A DNA stretch of 64,000 nt from Glandiceps talaboti (GCF_964340395.1 NC_135552.1:16781194-16845193), one strand, 5' to 3'. Counted from the first letter of the stretch, positions 1 through 21,403 are shown. Made by a program: numbers and translations. Notes: a model not told the origin generated them from the letters alone.

Positions 1-254
1 ACTGACTCTTCATGTGTTACGGTTCCTGCAAAATTGTACAAAAACTATTTTATAACAATAATGGTTGCCACCTTTTAACAAAATTTGACCAGATTATAAA
101 ATAAAGAGATATGTATTGGCTGAAACAGTATCCAGTCTGTGTGCCCAGTTTAAACAAATTGGCAAAGGTACTGCAGAAATATGGGTGTTGATAGAATCCA
201 TTATTTTTTAGAGCTTACCCAGAGTAGAATGCTGGTACACATAACAATCAGATA

Positions 255-665
255 TAATGACTTAAAGTGTTGTAGTCTCGGTTACCCAGACTCTCACTGT
301 TTGGGGCTCTTCTATGAGACCACCCAGACGAGAATCTGGGGAAACCATGTTCCAACTACCCTGCGATAGAAGTCACACAGTACATTTCTTCCGAGCATAA
401 AAAATGGACTTAGATGGCCTATTTGTTGTAATTGATATATATATATCAGTCACTTGTGAAGTGCTAATCTGTAGCAAAGGCACCCAAATCGTTCAGGCTG
501 CAATGTTGGATATGAAGTACTCCCCATGATGCACTGCTCCAGAGGCTACTTCCTGCATGGGATAGTTGGAATTTCATTTCCCCAGACTCTCGTTTGGGAT
601 GGTCTCATAGGCAGCGCCCCCAGTGGCGAGAAGTTGGATAACAGAGACTAAAAGTGTTGGACATA
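255..665. repeat. Foldback element in RFWD3 intron
   Basis: Inverted arms. The left has AAGTGTTGTAGTCTCGGTTAC and TATGAGACCACCCAGACGAG. The right carries their imperfect reverse complements around 578-660. No coding capacity; probably a MITE-like element. Confidence 0.55.
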
Positions 666-805
666 AAAATCAAAATACAGGAACTCTTGATATTAAAGGT
701 GAACAAAATGGCCACATCCATGTCTAACATTTGAGTGGTCACTTTCAATGATAAAATCATACATATTTTTAACACATTGACTATTTTGAGAGAAGTTCAT
801 CTCAC

Positions 806-907
806 CTTTTTGACACCGTGGCCAGGAAAGAGTTGGTTAGGTGACGGCATTGAAACTACTAATACTTGACGGGATGGATCAAATGCCATAACACGACAAC
901 CACCGTT
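806..907 (-). CDS. RFWD3: RFWD3 coding exon 6: start of WD40 domain
   Basis: A 102-base, phase 0-0 exon encoding NGGCRVMAFDPSRQVLVVSM and then a stretch ending PGHGVKK. This matches the first WD40 blade of vertebrate RFWD3. Acceptor TTTTTTAG, donor AAG|GTGAGA. The following exon is outside the window. Confidence 0.9.
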
Positions 908-3900
908 CTAAAAAATCAAAACACACAAACCACGTCATCATTTAGTCTTGTCAGAGATGTTTACATCTTCATTTGATGCAGAGTTGTCCAGTGTAATACA
1001 TTTATACTTTTGTACATTCTGTCAATCATCTGGTCAGTTGTTGTTCAGTAAGTTTTGCCGATATAAATTGTGTAATTAGTCACAGAGAAGGAAGTAATTT
1101 CATCCTTCTCTGTGAGTATATTCAGTAGTGGTTATTTCATTCAAACATTCCATAGAGATAACAGAATATAATGGCGAGATTTTCTAGTCAAAAGTTGGAA
1201 AGCCCAGCTGATCTTCAACTATACCTGGTTAAAAGGGCAATGCTATGTAGGAAATTGTCGTTATCAATGAGGTCAAAGGTCAACTGCTAGAGCACAGGAT
1301 ATGTATATGAACATGAAGATCTGTGTAAACATGTTTTTACTATTTTTTGTCAACAATTATACATAATTATATCATAGATGTAGGATGACTAAAGCAATAT
1401 TTTTTGTTTTGCTTCACATTTTCCTTGCTATCGGTAGTGGGAAAACACAGCGATAACATAACAAGGGAACTATTGTGTAAACTGCATGCCTATAATTTCT
1501 CTTTGCCAACTACATTAAAAACCCATCTCCATTGCAGTTCCCATCTACTTAATACTGGTACTTACTGGACATATTGGAATAGTTTTTTCCAATTTGTATT
1601 GTCCCATACTGGAAGGCTGACTCCCTGAAATTGAACCATGGGCTGATGATGGCCCTGGTCTGCAAAGAAAGGTCAAAAGTAAAAACTTAATTATGAAAGT
1701 AATTCAAGATACAAAATTTCACACACTCAATGTTACCATGACTACTTCTGAATTTAACTTCAATTATTCATACTGCCTACATAATTAAAGATGATACAGT
1801 TACAAATGATGCTTTCCAATAAAAGTGGAAACCTTCTGGTGGCTTCACACCAGTCCTAATAATGAGTTGAAGTCGTCCACATTTGGGTGCAAGAATTGTG
1901 AACATACAAAGAAGGTGTTATCGTTATTAAACAGTAGTAAAAGTGAATGTCATGCATATGTAAACAAAGCTACACCGTGCATTGCGAATTTAAGTCTATA
2001 AGTGTTCTCAATCATCCAGGTATGAAGTTAATAACGAAGTAATTACAATCTATCCTACTGGAGTTAGTGTTCAAAACAACAGCAAGTCCAGTAGGATAGG
2101 ATAGATTGTTTGTTATTGTGACTTTAAAGTTGAAAAGATTTGCACATCAATTCACTATCAAAATACACCACCTACCTAGCTTGCATAACCGGATATTTAT
2201 CCTGTACTCTGACCTGTGCTTTCAATCTACTGCATTCTTCCAATGCTAGTTGACATTGCATCCTTAACTGTGCTGCTTCCAGTTCAACTTTCCTTCTTAA
2301 TTCCTTTTCTTTTTCAAGTTCTTTGAGAGCTCTGTCTCTCTCAGTGGTATCTAGGGCTCTGACAGCCTTGGCATAGATCACTCTGATCTCCGACTTCTTG
2401 GCTTTAGCATTGCACTGTGGACACTTCCCACCATGGCCCTTCAGCCACTTCTCTATACAACTAATAGAAATTGAAAATGGAATTTGTTAGATCTTTGACT
2501 CTATATACAGCAAACTTGTGTTTACTTCTAAAGACAGGTGTCTGGACGAGTGATCAGATGTGCAATTAATATAACAATACTCAGAGAAGGGTTCTGCTTG
2601 GTGTTCATTCTAATAACAGAAAGACATTTAGCAAACTCTATTCACGGTGCTGTGTGAAAAAGTTCCAAAAGAGAATGAATGCACAATACAGTTTGATTTA
2701 AGATATTTAACAATGATTTGTGATATGGAAATAATGAAAGAGAAAGTTTTCCTGTGTTGAAGTGTGAATATTTGCAACATGTATCAAGTTTCCAAGTGTG
2801 TATGACAAGTGAAAATGCTAGGTATCTCCTAAAATGCTTTATCAAATTTGAGTGCAAACGTCACACTGCAATATATTCCCTGTATTAATTTGTTAAATAC
2901 ATTATACATTGGATAACAGCAACTCAACCTACTGCTTACATTTATGGAAAACTTACCTTTGACCAAAAAGATGACCACACTTGAGAGAAGCTAGTCTGTG
3001 AGCTCCTGAATTTGTCCACGAATCAAAGCATATTGAGCAACACTATAGATAAACAATACCAGACAAAATCAAAACAGTACAGGGGGGTGGGGTGGGGGGG
3101 TGTGTTCATAGGTTAACATGTAAATAGAATAGACTGCTTGCTTGACAAAAATCTGAATGGTTATTGTTTGTTGCTATGACATTGTATGACTTGTATGCAT
3201 GACCAGTACATTACCTAATCTGTAAGGTACACCGTGATGGGTCGCCCTCAAACATCGGCCAACCCCTAAGTAAAACTGTACATAATATATGATTATCCTA
3301 TTTGTAGAATCACATCAACCTTACCTCACTTTCATCATCTTTTTCTGGAGAAAAGATGGCCTTCTTTGGTGTTTGGAAGTTATTTGGTGATTGAATGGAT
3401 GTGTTGATCAGACTAACATTAGCATGAACATTTCCAACAGCTTGCCCAGTCTGAGAAAAGAATTTGAAAAGAAGTGACACTGTTACAGGGCACAGAAATA
3501 ATCCATGATTTCATTTTGGCACTGCAGCTGAAAACAATTCAGGGTTGGTATCGATGAAATGTCCCCCAAAACTATGCATTTTTTCTTGCAGTAATACTGT
3601 CTAGTGGTCAATTTACGTGACATATAAATTAAGTTGTCTTTGTAAAACTCTAATACTACAGTGCCCTTATGTTACAATGGTTCAGGTGAAAACACACTTC
3701 ACTGCAGAATATGTCTATAGCATAAATAACACATCAGTCACACAAAAGAAATATGACTTTCACTTTACAAGCATACACATACTTTTCATAAAAATAAACC
3801 TACTGGTGTCACCACGGTATTAAACTTACCGATGAAGTGTCTTGTTGGCTATTTCTAGGTTGAATATTTCCTGTATTGTCTGCAATACTTTGTTCAACTC

Positions 3901-4519
3901 TTGACATGTGCCCTCTACTTTCATCAACACCTTGTTGCTGTGCTGTGCTTGGTTGCAATTGGTCAACTGGGTCGTCATGTGATCTAGTTCTATTCAGTGG
4001 TTGGCTATTCCTTTCTGGCAACAAAGATTGACTGTGGCTTCCACTCTGTGATTGGCTAGCACTAGTGGAAGCTGCTAAAGTGGAAGGTACAGTCTCCTGT
4101 TCTGATTGATTAACTTGTACAGTCTGCTGCACTGATTGGTCAATTTGAATCTCTTGATTTCCTGCAAAAGTCCGATGAGGAACCTGATGTGAAGTATTGC
4201 TATCGTCATCTTCATCGTCACCAAAAAGTGACTCCCCTGAATCAATTATTGTCTCGTCACTGTCTTCATCAGGCTGTTGAATTATAACCACATTTGGATA
4301 AAACCCTTGAGCTGTCAACCTTTCTGATTGGCCAGCAGCCTGATTCCTTACTCTTGATTGGCTACCTTCATTTTCAGACTCGCTTTCAGTGTCTGCTTCA
4401 TCTTCCTCTGGATCATACGTGACAACAGTATCATCATTATCATGTATGTCAGGACTGGATTGATTTCTATCACCAGTATCTACTTCCATTAACTCCTCCT
4501 CAATTGGATATCTTGACAT
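806..4519 (-). CDS. RFWD3: RFWD3 E3 ubiquitin ligase, 5' part (gene runs off left edge)
   Basis: RING finger and WD-repeat protein 3 is a nuclear E3 ligase. It acts on RPA and RAD51 at stalled forks and DNA breaks, and on the p53/MDM2 axis (family knowledge). Coding exons in transcript order: 4519-3830, 3450-3325, 3042-2957, 2460-2176, 1620-1566, 907-806. All junctions are GT-AG and phases close, giving 448 residues. Residues 1-272 are acidic, Ser/Gln-rich and disordered. RING ligands start at CSIC (274-277), then CGH, and end with CPQC (314-317). A coiled coil follows at about 335-380, and the last exon starts the WD40 part. Order and local sequence match vertebrate RFWD3. The start is the ATG at 4519 (MSRYPIEEE). 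The frame is open a little further upstream to a possible acceptor at 4560, so a slightly longer N-terminus is possible. The remaining WD40 exons are not found in 1-805. Confidence 0.93.
1081..1114. repeat. Short hairpin
   Basis: CACAGAGAAGGA and its exact reverse complement are separated by 10 bases within an RFWD3 intron. Confidence 0.6.
1566..1620 (-). CDS. RFWD3: RFWD3 coding exon 5: 55-base linker exon
   Basis: Encodes a short stretch ending GQYKLEKTIPICP, which aligns with the vertebrate segment just before the WD40 domain. The frame needs the second AG of a CAGGGAG acceptor (exon starts at 1620). The first AG would shift the frame. Donor CCA|GTAAGT. Confidence 0.82.
2047..2107. repeat. 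Inverted repeat
   Basis: AATCTATCCTACTGGA is matched by a reverse complement copy with a 5-base internal duplication, 24 bases away, in an RFWD3 intron. Confidence 0.55.
2176..2460 (-). CDS. RFWD3: RFWD3 coding exon 4: second half of RING and coiled coil
   Basis: A 285-base exon. It opens with SCIEKWLKG and KCPQCN, completing the RING, and continues through the family-typical IYAKAVRALDTTE. A long charged coiled coil with many Glu, Lys and Arg follows. Donor AG|GTAGGT, phase 2. Confidence 0.94.
2957..3042 (-). CDS. RFWD3: RFWD3 coding exon 3: first half of RING finger
   Basis: An 86-base exon encoding CCSIC, then the KCGHLFGQ segment. This is the first zinc-ligand cluster of the RING and closely matches vertebrate RFWD3. 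Acceptor CTATAG, donor AAAG|GTAAGT, ends in phase 2. Confidence 0.93.
3218..3267. repeat. Dispersed repeat, family B copy 1
   Basis: Contains CTGTAAGGTACACCGTGATGG and CGCCCTCAAACATCGG. Relatives lie at 19617-19690 and 20079-20122. Confidence 0.5.
3325..3450 (-). CDS. RFWD3: RFWD3 coding exon 2: linker before RING
   Basis: A 126-base, phase 0-0 exon encoding residues 231-272, ending in the acidic run EKDDESE. Acceptor TTTCTCAG and donor GAG|GTAAGG. Its frame joins the flanking exons without a shift. Confidence 0.88.
3830..4519 (-). CDS. RFWD3: RFWD3 coding exon 1: disordered SQ-rich N-terminus
   Basis: Encodes residues 1-230, rich in Asp/Glu near the start and in Ser/Gln later, with several Ser-Gln pairs. 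Donor TCG|GTAAGT at 3830 leaves phase 0. The upstream edge of the exon is probably the acceptor ATTCAG at 4560, so about 40 bases of UTR or extra coding sequence precede the ATG. Confidence 0.88.
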
Positions 4520-5287
4520 TGTACAGAAAGAGTCAAACTCAACCACTTTGAAATCATGTCTGAATAAACAAAATAATGAAGAAACTAAATCTTAGTTAGT
4601 TATATAATGTTTTCATGCATAGTATTTCGGTGTATCACTGGCTATGATGAGTTCATAGTCCACTTTCTTCCTGACATACATGTATATGTATATGGAATTC
4701 GTTTTACCTCCATAGTCAAAACAACCATGGGCTGATGAAAGGCTTTTTTTATAATCGAGATTTCATTATCGTTACCGAAACAAGAGTGTGTGCTGAATGA
4801 TTGAAAGCAAGTCATATTAGAAGAGAAGTCTCGTCCATCAATGCAATGGACGAATTGTTATGAAACTCGGTTGAAAACCGAAACCGAAAATCCATTGATC
4901 GACACACATATACCCGAAACCTTCGTTTCATTTTAACATTAATGCGCTATTTACTTATTATCGTGTTGCATTTAACTTGCCTTATTTAGACACTCTTTGC
5001 CAATGCAGCAAAATCAACACGAACAATATCGCCCAGTCTTCGAAAAGGCCGCCATGTTTCACAACCAAGGGTAAAGGGTCACAATGACCTAACTTACATG
5101 AAAATATTTAGCTTTTTGAATTTATGCATTGATTCTTCCTAATTTTATTGAAAAATATAAAATATAAGTTGAAAGAAAGGTAAATCAAATGTAGTTCCAA
5201 AAGATTATGGGATAACAATGTAAAACAATGATCAAATATGATCTTATGTATATACTTTGCCCAGGAACGAGGACATACATTATCAAA
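4520..5287. promoter_or_regulatory. Bidirectional promoter between RFWD3 and YIPF3
   Basis: Only 768 bases separate the two divergent start codons. The stretch has more CpG dinucleotides than the surrounding introns. It contains GCCGCCATGTT at 5048-5058, the YY1 consensus on the minus strand (AACATGGCGGC). No TATA box at a convincing position was seen. Both transcription start sites should lie here, but their exact positions cannot be read from the sequence. Inference from layout and motif. Confidence 0.65.
5048..5058 (-). promoter_or_regulatory. YY1 binding motif
   Basis: AACATGGCGGC on the minus strand fits the strong promoter-proximal YY1 motif AANATGGCGGC. It lies in the divergent promoter. 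It also contains an ATG opening a 13-codon minus-strand frame, which could be a small upstream ORF in the RFWD3 leader. Confidence 0.55.
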
Positions 5288-14855
<9,568 letters not shown>

Positions 14856-15559
14856 TCCCAATAATGGTAAATTTTACTTTCTAGTTTTATGCTGTCCTTC
14901 TTGTTTTGTTTTCCTTTCCCTTGAACTTTTCTCTGGCTCAACACTAGTGAAAATCCTCTCACACAAACTGACACAGAACTCTTGCATATTGATATAAGTT
15001 TTACTGCTAGTGTATATGCCAAGGTGTAGTCATCGAAGACTAGCTTGTAGAACACAAGGGTGTCGACTTCCACTCCAACAGCAAACTCTGATCTTAGTCT
15101 GCAATCTAACCAAAATGCAAATACTTGTACTGATTCTCAGAGTAGCATTTCTAGTGTTTGAATGATTACCATATATACTGTAACTCTTACCAGCTTCAAG
15201 AACTATTCACAAATATTTGAATATGTACTAAGTGAACAACACAGCTACCTTGGGCATGAACATTTGAAAGATTATTTTTAACTACAATGCAGGGACGTGG
15301 TCAAAATTATCACCTCTTTGTTATTACATTGCAAGGAAAATCTATATTATAGAGATTGCATAATAATTATCAATATCATTGAAGTGAGGTTTGAGGATGA
15401 TTTGCCAAGGTCTAATATTCATTCTTTATTATACATTTTGGCAAAACAAGTTGAGTATATGAATTGTTATCAAACGTTTTTGTACCAATATTGTAAGAGT
15501 TCTGTGTCACACTTTGCAGCATAATATTCAGTTAGAAGTATCTATTTTATAGATTCAAT

Positions 15560-15565
15560 CAGTCA

Positions 15566-15604
<39 letters not shown>
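15560..15604. repeat. GATT tetranucleotide microsatellite
   Basis: About ten GATT units in the YIPF3 3' flank. Confidence 0.9.
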
Positions 15605-15689
15605 AAATTGACAGAATGATTGACAGTTTATACATTTCCTGTATGCTTTGTGTTGAATTATCAGTTTGCATGGGGCGATAAAGGTAATA

Positions 15690-15915
15690 TTACCCAGTGT
15701 GTAAATGTGGGAGATAATGATGATATTACATGGTGTGCAATGTGGGATATAATCTGGTTACATGGTGTATGAATGTAGGGGATATAATGTTAATATCACA
15801 TGGTGTATTAACATGGGATACAACATTAATATGATTACATGGTGTACGAATGTGGAATATAACATTAATATTGCACGGTGTATGAATGTAGGGTATTATA
15901 ATGATATTCCATTGT
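15690..15915. repeat. Degenerate tandem repeat
   Basis: Five or six loose units of the type TACATGGTGTATGAATGTGG plus GATATAATGTTAATAT, each 40-50 bases, clearly related but diverged. Confidence 0.5.
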
Positions 15916-16439
15916 GAAGTATAATGACATTATTCTATAGTATTGAATGCTAAACGTGGTAAGAATAATACCAGCTTATAAAGTTGAATGTATGTACATA
16001 TATGACATGGCACAAATGATAGACAGTTTGCTGGTTGCACCTTGTAAAACAGTATGGTGGTTGGGATATATGAAACAATTAGTTTCTAGTTTGTCACTCT
16101 TTTTGCCATGAACATATTTTGTTGCATTTTTGTCATCGTGTATTGTACACATCTGTACTGTTATTTTGATAGAGGTAAATCCAACAATAAGTCATATTAT
16201 TCATGTTGTTGTTTTGGTAAATTACATATCAAACAGAAGAAAATAAGCTATGCAGAATCAACAGTCAGAACGGGTATAATTGTTGCTTGAGACTCGCTCT
16301 CTCACAGTGAAGACCAACTACTTGTGCTTGGTATAGTCCACTCTAAGTGTACAGTCATGATGGGATGCATGTTTTGTTTTGTATGTCAAAATTATTGAAG
16401 GAAATGTCTTTCGAGTTCTCCTTGCTTATAAAGTCATCC

Positions 16440-17065
16440 TCTGCAAGAGACAGGTACATGTATCACAATGTACATAAATACAGTGAAAGAGATGCACACA
16501 TGCGACAGTTGTATTATTACAATGTATATATATCACCCCTACATGAGACAGACACATGCAGTAATTGTATTACAATGTATATAAATCTACTGCAAGAGAG
16601 TCACTTGCAACAATTGTATTACATAACCCTTGGCAAGAGACAGTCACATGCAACAATTGTATTACAATGGCGGTATATATCACCCTCTGCAAGAGACAGA
16701 CACATGCAACAATTGTATTACAATGTATATAAATCACACTCTGCAAGAGACAGACACATGCAACAATTGTATTACAATGTATATAAATCACTCTCTGCAA
16801 GAGACAGACACATACAACAATTGTATTACAATGTATATAAGTCTACTGCAGGAGAGTCTCTTGCAACAATTGTATTACAATGTATATAAATCACCCTCTA
16901 CAAGAGACAGACACATACAACAATTACAATGTATATAAATCACTCTCTGCAAGAGATAGACACATGCAACAATTGTATTACAATGCATATATATAACCCT
17001 CTGCAAGCGACAGACACATGTAACAATTGTTTCAAAATGTATGAAAATCATCTTGTGCAAGAGAT
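16440..17065. repeat. 54-bp minisatellite
   Basis: About eleven units built on CTCTGCAAGAGACAGACACA and ACAATTGTATTACAATG. Spacing is exactly 54 at 16687, 16741 and 16795, and about 51-60 elsewhere. Confidence 0.85.
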
Positions 17066-19362
17066 GGAGCAATTATATCCACTCTGACTGTCAATTCTGA
17101 ACAGCTTAGTTTCTACTGTTGAATATGCTTTTTCTACCCATGCATGAACCATGTTTTGTACATGTAACCATAAGAATACAGTGATTGCAATCTTCTGATG
17201 ACTTAGAGTCTGAAAATATATTTATTGGGAAATTTTTCCTAATATTGATGTTGCAACATCTCTACAATTCTTTCTTTCTTCATAGTCATATTATCAATGA
17301 GGTGATGGGTAACATCTGATAAATTAATCATTGTTTTCATTTCTTACATTATATTTGTTTGTTTCACATTTAATACTTGGTTAACATCTCCCATCTGTAT
17401 CAATATAATGATGAACGATTTGTAAGTTCATCAAATGATAATGTTTACATTGATGTTTACTATGCTATAGTATTTCACAGTAAGGTTTGTGTGCATCTAA
17501 CAACATTTATTGTAGTTGTTGCAGTGTGAAATTAGTTTTCTAATAATTATAATACTAATGCTGCTACTTTTCAAAGATAACAACATTAGCAATGACCCAA
17601 TGTGCAAATTTATGTGTCAACTTCGATATGAACATAATCAATTGGAAAAAAAGGAATGAAATGTTCTGCAATAAATGAGTACAAAATAACTATAACGTCC
17701 AACCTAGTTTCACATTATAGTATGTTTCACCGAGAATTTCAAAACACTATAAACAGCTATATTGACTATCCATCCAGTCATGCAGGGATTTTTTGTTCTT
17801 GCCATTCACCTACCCACACCTGGCATTTCCCTACAGGTCAGTTACTTGAAGCTTCTGCCAGAAATGAGGTGCAAATTCTTATTGGGTTGTCAATTTTTCC
17901 CACTGTGAGATGCCGTTAATAGTGTCAGCATGTGATTAGAACCAACTGGGAGGGTTGAGCTATATGATGTATAGGTAATAACCATATTTAGTTGTCAATG
18001 CGGGAAATCATAATCTAATTTTAGGTTTCAATAAACAGCCACTAGCAAAATGCCAGGCGTGGTAGGAGAAATGCGAGAGCAGAAACCCCCACACACCTGG
18101 ATTCTAGGCTATACTTACTACCAAATACTGTTGTGGCAATGGCTCATACTAAAGTTCAAATATCTACATTTATACTTTAGAACCATTTATTGCAGAAGAT
18201 ATAAAAAAAAAAGATGTGAAAAATAAGTTTTGAAAATTATGTAACCTTTTGTTTCAAGGCTTTGTGTGGTATTTTATAAATAGCGGATGTATGCTGTCAA
18301 CTTCCTCTAGATTTACAGTGAATTGTGTAAGTAATAATTCTGATGTGTCGTTTGTCTTTTCTGTCCGCCAGCAATTGGTTAATCCATGGATAAAGGCTGA
18401 TGTGAAGTGTATATATAGTATATGCATACTATGTAGCAACTACCATGCATGAAGTCGAATACTATCAAACAGACTGTACTGTCCAAATGTTGGCTTCATC
18501 TGTATTACCACTGATATCAGAGCTGTACAGTGACACTGCTTAACTATACTGATCTCTTGGAACAGTTTGGTACATGAGTTTTAGGGATGCTTCCTAAATA
18601 CTGAATATTGCTGTACTTTGATTGCAAATGTCAACTACACAAACTTGAAGTTTTTTGAGTTACATTTGGCTCCTCTTTTCACTTGATATTATAGGTACAA
18701 TATTTTTCTTATTTATAAAGTTGTACAAATAAGTGTAAATATATGATAGATAAAAACTACACTGTGTTGAATTTTTAATTACAAATGATAATGAATGAAG
18801 GGGGAGGTGGTAAATCAGAATGGTTGATTAAAAGTAACTAGCGCCCTCTAGAGTTTGAAATGTTAGCTCAACATTTTGCAAGAATATTTTTACATACATG
18901 TATTTATAGCATGGATAAGCAAATGTCATTATATGAGAGATATAAACCAACACAGCTAATCTAACTGTCATGATGGCAAGTGTTCTAATTAATTATTGCC
19001 TTTATGAGATTGCCAAGCCTCACATTCAAGTGCTATAGCTGTCCCCACAAAACAGAGATAAGTGTCGTCATATGCCACCAGCTGATCTATACTTTTAGAA
19101 AAACAAATCAGGTGATTCATAAGGGAGATGAATTGTAATATTTGAACTAGATTTATGACTTACTGATCATGATGAATGAATTGTAAGGGTTAACAGGATT
19201 TTCAAGTTTATTTCAGAATTTAATATCTGTTTATTTCATGCACCAGATCAAGTGTAGATATTGTTGTAATGCAAGTACAAACGTTTTGTTTTAACAGATG
19301 CATGGAAGTATACTTTTCATGTACGCTTCAAATATAGGTTGGGGTTGTAAATGAAATCTTGT

Positions 19363-19368
19363 AATAAA
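19363..19368 (+). terminator. YIPF3: Candidate poly(A) signal of YIPF3
   Basis: AATAAA followed within 20-45 bases by a T/G-rich stretch (TTGATTTTGTCTGTGTTTG). This is the best-formed plus-strand polyadenylation site downstream of the YIPF3 stop. If used, the 3' UTR is about 4.5 kb. Earlier AATAAA words near 17668 and 18020 have poorer downstream context. Confidence 0.4.
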
Positions 19369-19616
19369 ACATGCCATTATATAACTTTGATTTTGTCTGT
19401 GTTTGTTATTTCGTTATCGTAACATTGCCTTTGTTTGTTTACCAGATTTTGTCTCCCACATGACATTACATACAAATAGAATACTAAAAGACATAGACAC
19501 GACTGACATGTTTTGGTGATATGATAATACAAATATTGCAATGACAAAAACAGACTAGGGACAATAACTGTTTTGAAACACATTAACTGTATTAAAGACA
19601 TGTCATGTTATTCTGC

Positions 19617-19690
19617 CCTCACTCACCTGAGAAGGGTTGACCGATGTGTGAGGGCGCCCCGTCATGGCATACCTTACAAACTGACAGACT
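19617..19690. repeat. Dispersed repeat, family B copy 2
   Basis: Reverse orientation: GACCGATGTGTGAGGGCGCC then CATACCTTACAAACTGACAG. Its ends resemble the GTCTGTAAG termini of family A. Confidence 0.5.
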
Positions 19691-20078
19691 AGAGTTTGCT
19701 AAAATGTTGTATTAGAACAGGACAAGAAGATCAGGAGGTGCAGTTATGTAGTTAAGAACTACTCGTGTATTAATGTGCTTCCATGATGTATACTGCCATC
19801 TACAGGCGACCTTACATTCATATTCATGTTTCATTGAAAACTTTCCCATCGCAGATATATATTTATCCTAAATTATCAAAAATCCCCTCTACATTTTATT
19901 TTTCTGCATTAAAAACTTCTAAACTATGATTTACTTGGGCCATGGACATGTGTTGCTATCGACAATACAAAGAAACTGACATTTTTCACTGTTACATGAT
20001 CAGTCGTTTTCACACTGCAAACAGCCCCAACTAGCTACCAATCTGAAATATTGGCTTGGTATGTAATCCCAGCCCAGG

Positions 20079-20122
20079 TCTGTATGGTACGCTGTGATGG
20101 GGCGCCCTCACACATCAGTCAC
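20079..20122. repeat. Dispersed repeat, family B copy 3
   Basis: TCTGTATGGTACGCTGTGAT followed by GGGGCGCCCTCACACATC, close to copy 1. Confidence 0.5.
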
Positions 20123-20759
20123 TCTAATCATGGAAAGTTTGAAATTTTTATTTTTTTTATTCATGTCGTGTTGAAACAGAAAATTACAGGTATCAGAAGC
20201 ACAGACAAGTAAGAAATGGATCAGCAACAGGTATTGTTCTGTGGTGTTACATGTAACAGGGGGATTATAAGCTCTGTCATCGTCTCGGGGAGGCTGCAAG
20301 GATATCTTTTGTTCAAACATATGCCGAAAGCTATCGAATGACCCTTGACTTGCTCTTTGCTTTCCATAGCAATACCCCCTTGTCCATGGCTAGAAGGAAG
20401 CAGCCAGTACTGCTGAAGCCTGATGTATTGGCTGAACAGCAACACGACGTATCTGCAGTCTAAGCTCCATTATGTATACACAGTATATTGTTATAAAAAT
20501 ATATGACTTGCAAGGGCGCCATCTATTTTTTCTAGAAGCATTTTACACTACCCCAACTTTTTTAAACTACAAGTCATTGGTAATGACATAGTCCCCGCTA
20601 TAATTGGGTTTTAAGGAATTATCACTACTCTGATCACGCAACAACATTTGTGAACCTAAAACAAACAGACTTAGATATGTTTGTTGGACATGGAATATGC
20701 CTCCAACAATAAAGGATTGGTTGGGTATGGGGGATCATATCATGATGAAAATGGAGTCT

Positions 20760-21360
20760 GAGTTATGGCTTTGGACATGGAAAATTCACAAACAAAATGG
20801 CTGCCAGGCAGCCATATTGGATCGTATCACGACGAAAATGGATATGCACATGTATGTCATAGAAGACTGTCCTAATACCAACTTTAAATGAGATCTGTTC
20901 AAGCATGTCTGAGTTATGGCTTTGGACATGAGAATTCACAAACAAAATGGCTGGCAGGCAGCCATATTGGATCGTATCACGACGAAAATGGATATGCACA
21001 TGTATGTCATAGAACACTGTCCTAATACCAACTTTGAATGAGATCTGTTTAAGCATGTCTGAGTTATGGCTTTGGACATGGAAAATTCACAAACAAAATG
21101 GCTGGCAGGCAGCCATATTGGATCGTATCACGACGAAAATGGATATACACATGTATGTCATAGAACACTGTCTTAATACCAACTTTGAATGAGATCTGTT
21201 CAAGCATGTCTGAGTTATGGCTTTGGACATGAAAATTCACAAACAAAATGGCTACCAGGCAGCCATATTGGATCGTATCATAAAACAAATTGACGTGCAT
21301 ATGTATGCCATAGTATGTTGCCCCTGAACCAAGTTTGAAAAAAATCGGTCCAGGCATCTC
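20760..21360. repeat. Four-copy 151-bp tandem array
   Basis: GAGTTATGGCTTTGGACATG recurs at 20760, 20911, 21061 and 21212. Each unit has AATGGCTGCCAGGCAGCCAT, a near-palindrome. A partly related flank starts near 20700. Confidence 0.9.
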
Positions 21361-21374
21361 CAAGAAACAGCTGC

Positions 21375-21403
21375 GGACGGACGGACGGACGGACGGACAG
21401 ACG
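21375..21403. repeat. GGAC tetranucleotide run
   Basis: Seven or so GGAC/GACG units directly after the 151-bp array, probably part of the same element. Confidence 0.85.

Larger units (their letters stand above)
14856..20690. other. YIPF3 3' UTR/flank, no other gene seen
   Basis: No convincing coding sequence. The stretch holds a GATT microsatellite (15560-15604), a degenerate GGTGTATGAATGTGGGATA-type tandem repeat, a 54-bp minisatellite, and two short dispersed repeats (19617-19690, 20079-20122). Small open frames in the minisatellite exist only because its period is a multiple of three. Confidence 0.6.

Noticed and set aside
1-805. Further WD40 exons of RFWD3
   Set aside because: Acceptor-like sites exist (for example near 25-40), but no frame gives WD40-like sequence in the required phase 0. 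The region is mostly a foldback repeat.
16347-16938. Repeat-rich 180- and 102-codon plus-strand open frames
   Set aside because: They arise from the 54-bp minisatellite, whose period is a multiple of three. The opposite strand is open for the same reason.
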